Assembly: GCA_015680635.1 (NCBI GenBank) | Contig: JAABOA010000947.1 | Location: 366 to 10,555, forward strand | DNA length: 10,190 nt | Direction: 5' to 3' | Source: Lunasporangiospora selenospora | Lineage: Eukaryota; Mortierellomycota; Mortierellomycetes; Mortierellales; Mortierellaceae | In this document: positions 1-6,173 of the stretch, in pieces | How the letters are laid out: the number at the start of each line of letters is the position of its first letter | Position numbering within the stretch: position 1 is the first letter of the stretch | Made by a program: the position numbers and the translations under genes | Notes under the pieces: generated by a model | Told to the model about the DNA's origin: nothing | Database searches by the model: none | What the model saw: the letters and a program-made list of their open reading frames with translations, nothing else

Positions 1-130
1 CCTCGGCGACTGTTGTCCAATGAGGCAACCCAAGGAGCTGCAAGGCGTCGACGTTGAGAGCTTCGACAGAATCGTGCAACAGACGGGCAGGCGAGGAACA
101 GGCAACAGTCTCGACAAGGTTAATGTTCAT
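1..130 (-). CDS. 5' end of an unrecognised protein gene, cut by the left edge
   Basis: The minus strand opens with ATG at 130 and stays open for 43 codons to the window edge (MNINLVETVACSS at the start, LLGLPHWTTVAE at the end). Codons are rich in C or G at the third position (GTC GAG, GCC, CTC AAC GTC GAC GCC), as in the firm genes here. The leader just upstream is CAA-rich (CCAACAAACAACCAGCAAAGA before the ATG), much like the leader of the LUD gene at 4471. That supports this ATG as a genuine start. No domain can be recognised from 43 residues, and there is no signal peptide or membrane segment. It could instead be a chance ORF, since it is short and incomplete. Confidence 0.45.
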   Translation of the reverse strand, partial: MNINLVETVACSSPARLLHDSVEALNVDALQLLGLPHWTTVAE

Positions 131-1724
131 TCTTTGCTGGTTGTTTGTTGGTCTCCAGTTCTGAGAGCATACCAACACTTTACTAAGAACATATGGAAAG
201 GACACCACAGGCACTCAATCATCCTATCCCGGCAGCAAATGCCGCAAACCGTCTTTTGTTCATCGTACGACAATCCTCGAGCAAACACTGAGAGTTGGCC
301 TGGAATCAACCCTGGCGTCATGGTACTGAGGACAGAATGACACTACAGTTGTACAATACCACCTTCAGACTACCCTTCTCTTTGGTATATTTTTAAACTC
401 TTTCTCGGAAAGACCTTCAGATACTAACGACGGAGGAATCGTTTAGCTGGAAGGAATGCGATATTCGGTTGTAGATAATTCCTCTCAAAGTCTCTCAGGA
501 TTGTCAAGCACATGTTTATCCCTTCGATCCAGCACCCCCCTCTCCCCTTGCATGGCCGTCAAAAACCGTTGCATGCACACGAAGAGAGTGCAAAGGGAAC
601 ATGGTTGATTTAAAGTTAGTGTCTCCAACGAACAAACAGAGTTTGTGGTTGGAAGGTCTAGACTTGAGCACCCACCTGTCCTGCTCTCAACATGGGGCTG
701 CTGTGAATACCAAGAGACACGACAGCTGTCCCATGTCTCCTCCTCCTCCTTTGCCTGACATCGGATCGAACCTTTAGTTGCCCGAATATGAAAGGAGAAA
801 AGGGTTGCAAGGGTTAGTATAAAGAGTACTTCAAGATCTCTTCTCGTTAAAGTGTTGCTTTTGATATTATTCAACGACTCTTTCCACTGAAATACTGTGG
901 AGCAAACAGCGAAGGAATGATCCTCTAGCTCCAGTGATGACCCTCTTTCTATTCTCCAAGGCCCGCCCATTCAATGCCACTGCTGTATACAGTACCGAAA
1001 GCGGACAACCGCTCCACAAAAAGAGAGGGCTCACATACCCGGTATCTGCGCATTTTTATTCTTTCTTGTTGCAGTCTCGTCTTCAAGAGAAGCATGAACG
1101 TACTGTAAACATCACTCGAGATCTTGTGGGTTGCGAGAATAATGGTAAACGAACATCAATCCTATGAAGAGCACTGCAAAAGTGACAGACTGGTCAACAA
1201 AGAAAAAGATGCCAGATCCTTTTACAAGCCAAAGCATAAACCTTTCCGATTCAGCATGAAAATTTGTGACACTCTCCTTCAACATTGAGGAATGCGGACT
1301 TCAACCTTCATGCAAACCACATACACACATAGACTACCCATGTTGTGGAGAGCACTGTTTCTAACTTTTTTGACTGCACTGTCATCGTTCTGCCGTGGAG
1401 GGGACAGGCAATGTTACCAAATCAGTCCTCCGAAGTAAGTTCCGCTGGGAATGTTTGCCCTTTAGCCTTTTTTATATGAAAAATAGGGAGTAAAACTGAC
1501 CCCTCACTTGGACACCTTGTTGGAATAGAATGCTACGATAATATCCATGTGCACGGTACCTTTTTTTGGATTCATATAAATGGCAAGAACGGACAAGTGG
1601 CGTGATAGTGTCCAAGAACTCCAAAGCGCCTTTCTCGGCAGAGTGACTTTTTAATGTTTGAAAATCCGGCATCCCCTGACTAGTCTAATCTGCATGCTCA
1701 TGATCGAGACGTGCCCAGGAATCT
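131..1724. other. long stretch with no supported gene
   Basis: About 1.6 kb between the divergent-side start of the edge gene and the 3' end of the GNAT-like gene. The left part should contain the promoter of the minus-strand edge gene; an A/T-rich TTTAAAAATATACC-like stretch lies near 387-398 on the minus strand but is far from the start. The longest frame is a 161-codon minus ORF (485-970). It resembles no known protein, has uneven composition and contains an intron-like TACTAAC inside, so I do not call it. A CTC trinucleotide run lies at about 738-751. I see no RNA gene, transposon or repeat. Confidence 0.5.
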
Positions 1725-2447
1725 TTAAAGTACTTTGTAGTAGAGTACTTTTCCATTTTCTCCACCAATTACTTTATCACCGCCATGGAACCCACTCTTT
1801 GGCAAGAACTGGACCATCCCTGGGAATACCTGAGGGATAGTATGGACCGAAATTACTCCAGATCCCTTCCCCGACTCTTTCCAAGCCAGAACATCTTTCT
1901 CCAATTGCTTCAGACAGTGGGTCATGAGTCTGTGTCGTCGGTGGTCAGGATCAGATCCACAGAGCCAGATATGTGTTACGCCCTTGGAAGCGATCAGGGC
2001 TTGTGTCTCTGAGGTCAAGGAATAGCCGTTGGAAGTGCCCAAGGACGAATTGGATGTCATCGTCTTTGCGAGCGAAGGCTTGTGATAAGCAAAGAGAAAA
2101 GAGGTGAATGCTTCTTTGGACGCGTTCTCTCCAGACGAAGTAGCATAGATCAGCCCAGCCTGCGTGATATCCTTTGCAGGCAAGGTCATGATGTCGACGT
2201 TGTCGTCTTCTTCTTCTTCTCCTTTACCGGCATAGATCCTGCGGAACCATTCAGACATGTTACAAGTCTTTGCAATGTCAACTGCATCTCCGAGGCCATG
2301 TTGCTGAAATTCATCGATGAAGAGGATTGTCGAAAACATGGCCAGGTTGCTCATATTGATCTCGGGAGGAATGGCTACATTGGCCTCCGAGTCGTCATCC
2401 GTGACCCTTGTCACCGCCCGATGAGTGAACTTGTATGTGTGAATCAT
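1725..2447 (-). CDS. GNAT-fold N-acetyltransferase-like protein
   Basis: Intronless frame of 240 residues from ATG 2447. The N-terminus (YKFTHRAVTRVTDDDSEANV, residues 5-24) matches the first GNAT strand and helix. Around residues 117-124, FLFAYHKP fits strand 4. HIWLCGSDPDHRRHRLM (159-175) fits strand 5 and the acetyl-CoA loop, and FPGMVQFLPKSGF (208-220) fits the helix plus Gly-Phe pair of motif B, followed by a closing strand LYYKVL. Members of this family move an acetyl group from acetyl-CoA to an amine; the substrate here cannot be told. The loop normally reads R-x-x-G, but this protein has Arg at the glycine place. An acidic run (EEEEDD, about 77-82) is likely a surface loop. The frame also extends upstream to an ATG at 2585, but those 46 codons are AT-rich and precede the fold, so I prefer 2447. 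No intron is needed. Confidence 0.78.
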   Translation of the reverse strand: MIHTYKFTHRAVTRVTDDDSEANVAIPPEINMSNLAMFSTILFIDEFQQHGLGDAVDIAKTCNMSEWFRRIYAGKGEEEEDDNVDIMTLPAKDITQAGLIYATSSGENASKEAFTSFLFAYHKPSLAKTMTSNSSLGTSNGYSLTSETQALIASKGVTHIWLCGSDPDHRRHRLMTHCLKQLEKDVLAWKESGKGSGVISVHTIPQVFPGMVQFLPKSGFHGGDKVIGGENGKVLYYKVL

Positions 2448-2476
2448 TTGGTATAGTTCTGGAGAGATCTTGGCAT
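2444..2476 (-). promoter_or_regulatory. upstream ORF overlapping the GNAT-like start codon
   Basis: If translation of the GNAT-like gene starts at 2447, its leader contains one short ORF: ATG at 2476, ten codons, and TGA at 2446-2444. The stop overlaps the main ATG as ATGA. This layout could limit translation or allow reinitiation. If the true start is 2585, this is meaningless out-of-frame coding sequence. Confidence 0.3.
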
Positions 2477-2671
2477 CGAATGTCGAGCTTCTATGATGTT
2501 TTGAGATGCGCCAAATAGGAGCTGAAGTATACCTCGTGCTGGGGCGTAATGGAACGAAAGACAAATAAATAAAAAAATCAGGCATTGGTCACAATTTTGT
2601 CACGTCAAAAGCCAGACAGTCCCTGTAATCCCCAATCGCCAGGGTGCTACTTTGCCTTTGAGTATGTGATA

Positions 2672-3001
2672 TCAAACAAATGAGCCTGGTCCCAGGCGAC
2701 AACCATCAGCCTCAGTCTCTCTATTGTATTGATAATAGTTCAAATCATAAAAGGTTGTCCAGGAGAGTGTGTACATCTGGCGAGCAATTGAGATAGAGTG
2801 CAGCTTCAGAGCACTGGCAGGAAGATGTAGCCAGTTCAGAGGCCTGTTCGTTGAATTACGCGTCGCTAGGATGATCCCAGGAAATGGTGTGATGGCTCCG
2901 ACCCAAACTCCTTTGTAGATTCCGGAAAAGATGCCAACGAAAGCGAGTCCCATGGTTGGAAGACGCGAGCTAGTCAAGAACCAAGACCATCCCAGATCCA
3001 T
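2672..3001 (-). CDS. possible small membrane protein, or first exon of a larger gene
   Basis: A 109-codon frame from ATG 3001. This is the first ATG after a TATA-like CTACAAAAGG on the minus strand (about 3146-3155), about 150 bases upstream. Residues 17-46 are hydrophobic and glycine-rich (GLAFVGIFSGIYKG, then VWVGAITPFPGIIL), fitting one long or two short membrane segments. The second half is rich in Tyr, Asn and Thr. Codon third positions are C/G-rich in the first 40 codons and less so afterwards, so the true coding part may end early at an intron. I do not recognise the family. The upstream bases are also open in another frame (from about 3057), so the 5' end is uncertain. The stop is 225 bases before the preferred start of the GNAT-like gene, which is on the same strand. 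Confidence 0.35.
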   Translation of the reverse strand: MDLGWSWFLTSSRLPTMGLAFVGIFSGIYKGVWVGAITPFPGIILATRNSTNRPLNWLHLPASALKLHSISIARQMYTLSWTTFYDLNYYQYNRETEADGCRLGPGSFV

Positions 3002-3160
3002 ATCAACCGCTCGATCGACAAGATAACAGGTGATAAAGTGAAGTCACCGCTCAACTCCAAGATCCTGCAAATCAACTAGGTTATCAAAAAGAGATGGAAT
3101 GAATGCCAACAGGTTTGCTCTCGAAATACTTTTGCGAAGAAAGGTGCCTTTTGTAGCCCC

Positions 3161-3190
3161 AAAAACACAAAAACAAAACAAAACAAAACA
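3161..3190. repeat. short AAAAC-type pentanucleotide repeat
   Basis: A run of A4-5C units (aaaac repeated about five times, with one imperfect unit at the left end). It lies just upstream of the TATA-like element of the gene at 3001, so on the minus strand it is a T-rich tract in a likely promoter. Confidence 0.7.
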
Positions 3191-3483
3191 GGATGTGCTC
3201 TTTCAAAGAGGAAGCAATGTGTTAACCCGGAGGTAGACTTCGCACTCGATCTACCGCCGATAGGGTTCCAGAACAATAACAGTAGTCTGATGACCTAGAT
3301 AAAATGCTATCGACATGGTAGAGTCGTGCAGCAATGTAATCCATGGAGGCCATTGACTGATCAGAATCGAGCATTGGCAAAGCAGCCGCTCTGAGCGGTA
3401 GCGGAGAGTGTCAAAGTAGAGGAACGGGCTGTCAGTCGTCGGGTTCTCAACTCAATGGCAGTGGTCCAGCAGACAATTAGGCG
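3191..3483. other. no supported gene
   Basis: On the minus strand a 43-codon frame begins with ATG at 3352 (MASMDYIAARLYHVDSILSR) and stops near 3226. Its composition is protein-like, but there is no partner exon or family match, so I leave it uncalled. Nothing else stands out. Confidence 0.4.
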
Positions 3484-3884
3484 CTAGGGCTTTTTGGCAA
3501 AGGTTATTTCAAATTCAAGTTCAACAAAACCGGTGGGCTCCTTATGGTATTTGTCAGTCAACGCCTCTCACCTCATCAGACATTTTAGACATCGCCCATA
3601 AGGACTGAAGCATTTTGTGCTCATCGCCTCCATACTCGAACAAGTCGTGAAGACATACCATGATGCGATTTCTGTAGGATAGGGAATGTTCAACTTGAAC
3701 CTGAGATGTGTAATGGTATTTCAAATAGCTACACCCTGTTAGCACAAAGGTCCAACGACGCCATTGTGCTTTGGGCTTGTTTGAAGACCATCGCTATTAC
3801 GAGATAATACTACAGAATGATGCCACTGGCCACTGGAAAAGGACCTACAAAGGCCATTAACAACACTAGAACCCAGAGCACCAT
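3484..3884 (-). CDS. tentative three-exon gene for a small secreted peptide
   Basis: Model: exons 3884-3814, 3728-3659 and 3540-3484 on the minus strand give 65 residues and a TAG stop. Exon 1 encodes a textbook secretion signal (MVLWVLVLLMAFVGPFPVASG), with likely cleavage after Ala-Ser-Gly. Intron 1 (3813-3729, 85 nt) has GTAGTA, a TGCTAAC branch point and TAG. Intron 2 (3658-3541, 118 nt) has GTATGT, ACTGAC and an AAG end. All phases match. The mature part would be about 44 residues, with no cysteines and with a Tyr/His-rich first half and an acidic second half. Weak points: the AAG acceptor is unusual, and exon 2 stays open beyond the donor for 29 codons to GTGAGA at 3571. An overlapping alternative starts at an ATG near 3956 with a GTAAGA donor at 3890. 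Only transcript evidence can choose. Confidence 0.25.
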
Positions 3885-4095
3885 CTTACTTGATCACAGA
3901 AAATCCCAAAGAGAAGAATACAAGTAGACAACTGCTTTGTTGTGTGAAGAGGCATTCCGGGATTGGCGCGGGCTGACTTTAACCTAACTTTGAACCTGGC
4001 CCTTGAGTGGCGGCAATAGAAAATGATTAGTAGCTATTTCTGAACAAGCCTCAATAATATGTCCAACCTGCAGCTCACGAACAATCCAGCGGCTC

Positions 4096-4100
4096 CCCCT
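4096..4100. promoter_or_regulatory. CCCCT, possible stress-response core
   Basis: CCCCT lies about 150 bases upstream of the TATA box of the LUD gene. In ascomycete yeasts this core (AGGGG/CCCCT) binds stress regulators. A single copy of five bases is weak evidence in this organism. Confidence 0.15.
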
Positions 4101-4249
4101 TAGTCAGACTGTGTTCCCAAGCCACAACTCTCACTGGTTTTATTTCTCAGCATATGAGGAAGCTCGTGGCAGGAAGAGCAGGTGTTGTTCTGGCACAGAC
4201 CAAGAGCGAATAGAGTGATTTCGAAGCATAAGTCCCTGCAGACAAAAGA

Positions 4250-4257
4250 TATAAAGG
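4250..4257 (+). promoter_or_regulatory. TATA box of the LUD-domain gene
   Basis: TATAAAGG at 4250-4257, followed about 25-35 bases later by pyrimidine-rich CCAATCAACCATCATTCC, a plausible transcription start near 4280. No ATG occurs between this box and the start codon at 4471. Confidence 0.65.
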
Positions 4258-4279
4258 ACCCAACCGCCCTCTCCAATCA

Positions 4280-4470
4280 ACCATCATTCCAAACACATCT
4301 CGACAACTCAAAAGCAAGCCTTACACCGGCTCTCGACTCTACTACCATAGCCACCACCAACACTCTACTACCAACAACAACCACTTCTACTAGTTTCAAC
4401 AACTTTTGCTTCAAGTACCTCAACAACAACACCCTCGATTTATACCAGCTCTACCTCCAACAAACTTAAC
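4280..4470 (+). promoter_or_regulatory. CAA-rich, ATG-free 5' leader
   Basis: About 190 bases of predicted leader, poor in G and full of CAA/CCA triplets (for example CCACCACCAACAC and CTCAACAACAACACC). It contains no ATG and ends CAAACTTAAC before ATGCC. Such leaders form little structure and are typical of well-expressed fungal genes. Two long frames that cross this region lack an ATG here and are not genes. Confidence 0.6.
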
Positions 4471-5435
4471 ATGCCTTCTCTTCTCAAGCAGATCAAGTCC
4501 GCCTTCAAGTCCTCAAAGGCAAAGAAGACAACCACCTCTCAGCCAGCTCCCGCCCCAACTTCGGCCCAAAAGGTTGCTGCTAAGGCACCTGTTCTTCCCT
4601 CTGTCGCTGCTGCCTCTCCAGCTCCAGTCAAGACTCACCCAAAGAACGACCATGAGAACCACACCTTTGCTGCTCTGGCCAAGGCTGACTCCCAACTCGC
4701 TGCCCTTGCTAGCTCTCCTTATTCCAAGCCAGTAGCCAACGACCGTGTTGACAAGACCAAGGCCGCTTTGGAGGCTAATGGATTTAAGGTCCATCTCGTC
4801 GACTCGAGATACGAGGCCTTTGAGGCCATCAAGAAGTTGATCCCCGATGGTGCCTCTGTGAACAATGCTCACTCGACTTCTTTGGAAGAGATTGGATTCA
4901 TTACCTATCTCAAGGGCCAAACGTATGTATTCCGAAAAAAAAATCTGTCACTCTCTCTCACTTTCAGAGCGTCCTTCATGATATGAACATCAAGCTTACC
5001 AATGAACCTTCTCTTTTCTCTAGTCCTTGGAACAACGTCCATGCTACCATCCTTGCTGAAAAGGACATGGCCAAGCAGTCTGAACTCCGTCGCACAATCG
5101 GCTCCACTGTCGATTACTACCTAACCTCGATGAGCGCTGTTACCGAGGATGGCAAGTTGGCCCATGCCGATCTCTCTGGCTCCAAGGTCGGAGGCGTTGC
5201 CTTTGGTGCCGCCAATGTGATTGTCCTTGCCGGAAGCAACAAGATTGTCAAGGATGAGGACGAGGCCTGGGAGCGCACCAATGGATTCGCCTTGGCTGCC
5301 GAGAGTGCGCGTGCTCGTGATGCCTATGGCGTCCCCGCCTCGGCCATCGTCAACTATGAAGTGATCAAGAAGGCCAACCCTTTTGCTCCCGAGAGAATTC
5401 AAGTCGTCCTTGTTCGGGATGCCCTTGGATTCTAA
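4471..5435 (+). CDS. LUD-domain protein (LutC/YkgG-like), two exons
   Basis: Exons 4471-4922 and 5024-5435 encode 287 residues. The 101-nt intron (4923-5023) has GTATGT, a CTTAC branch point and CTCTAG. The join reads LKGQT-PWNNVHATILAEKD, restoring the domain without a gap. The LUD domain spans about residues 88-287. Key stretches are NNAHSTSLEEIG (131-142), MSAVTEDGKL (187-196), SGSK (202-205), AGSNKIV (220-226) and the closing strand RIQVVLVRDALGF. In bacteria LutC works with LutA and LutB to oxidise L-lactate to pyruvate. No such partner is here, and fungal members have no settled reaction, so the substrate is open. Residues 1-57 are an extra Lys/Ser/Ala/Pro-rich extension with no acidic residue. 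It begins with a possible amphipathic helix (LLKQIKSAFKSSKAKK) that might direct the protein to mitochondria. The start has a good context (AACATGCC) and is the first ATG of the leader. Confidence 0.93.
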
Positions 5436-5485
5436 ACCAACTATCACTCTTTGTTAGCATCCAACTGTGCCTCTGCCACAATACT

Positions 5486-5530
5486 TGTATATGTACTCTC
5501 CTCTCCCCTTCACTATTCCGAACCAATAAA
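5486..5530 (+). terminator. 3' end signals of the LUD-domain gene
   Basis: AATAAA at 5525-5530 lies 90 bases after the stop codon. A TGTATATGTA element at 5486-5495 precedes it, similar to fungal 3'-end efficiency elements and also to PUF-protein binding sites. Cleavage is expected near 5545. Confidence 0.6.
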
Positions 5531-5549
5531 CTAATGACTAATACCATTT

Positions 5550-6072
5550 TTCAACGAAAACTCTCAATAACAATGACTCTTGATGAAAAAGTAGTAAATC
5601 GACACCTGAAAGTAAAGACTAGTACTGTGTCGAGCAATTGCGATTCGATAATATGTTCTTTTTTACTATGGTAGTCGTGACCAATACTGCTCGACTTTAT
5701 GTATTTAACATATTATCATATGGACGGACTATGGGGCAGTCGTTCAATGCGTTCTGGAGAGTGTCATCTGATAGCATCGCCACTTTGGGTACACTCTTGG
5801 CATACTCTATTACGCGTCTGCAGTATGCGACATAATATCGATAACCCAAAAGAATGCATCGTTGAGCAAGCTTGCTTCATAAGACCATCTAGCCTCGGAG
5901 AGTAAAGAGTAGCTGCTCTTTATAGTTGGTAATCACCGTAATGAAGATTACAGTAGGGAAAAAAAAAAGAGAAAAAAGTGGATAACCCTTGAACAAGTCG
6001 CAAAAACGAGAGTTGGCGTGGTGGCGAGGGGCCTGTCAGGGTCAAAGTAAGTCAACGAGATAGAGATGTAGA
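5550..6072. other. intergenic space between two convergent genes, nothing supported
   Basis: It lies between the 3' ends of the LUD gene (plus) and the large minus-strand gene. It contains an A-rich tract at 5959-5977 and two overlapping short plus-strand frames (5638-5905) with neither a family resemblance nor a promoter. I see no RNA gene or repeat. Confidence 0.5.
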
Positions 6073-6078
6073 TTTATT
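6073..6078 (-). terminator. AATAAA polyadenylation signal of the large minus-strand gene
   Basis: The minus strand reads TTAATAAATC, placing AATAAA 96 bases after the TAG stop at 6176-6174. This fits the 3' end of the eight-exon gene. Confidence 0.55.
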
Positions 6079-6173
6079 AAGCTGTCTTTGAGCCAACCTT
6101 ACGTGGCTTGCACCAAGTCTAGGACTCTGAGTTCTTTAGCTAGTTGGCCGGTATTCGTCGACTCGGGGTGTTC

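Noticed and set aside
20-340. 106-codon plus-strand ORF at the left edge
   Set aside because: It is antisense to the better-supported minus-strand start at 130, and its second half has no coding character.
485-970. 161-codon minus-strand ORF with a hydrophobic stretch
   Set aside because: There is no recognisable domain, its composition is uneven, an intron-like TACTAAC lies inside it, and no good leader or 3' signal is visible. It is most likely a chance frame.
3541-3571. 31-nt intron (GTGAGA to AAG) linking exon 2 to the last exon of the small secreted gene
   Set aside because: It is too short for a spliceosomal intron of this type, so the 118-nt version was preferred.
4182-4735. Two plus-strand frames crossing the LUD gene leader
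   Set aside because: They begin at GTG or TTG, not ATG. One is the leader itself and the other is a shadow of LUD exon 1 in another frame.
4923-4966. Shorter 44-nt intron in the LUD gene ending TTTCAG
   Set aside because: It leads at once to an in-frame TGA. The 101-nt intron ending at 5023 restores the conserved domain.
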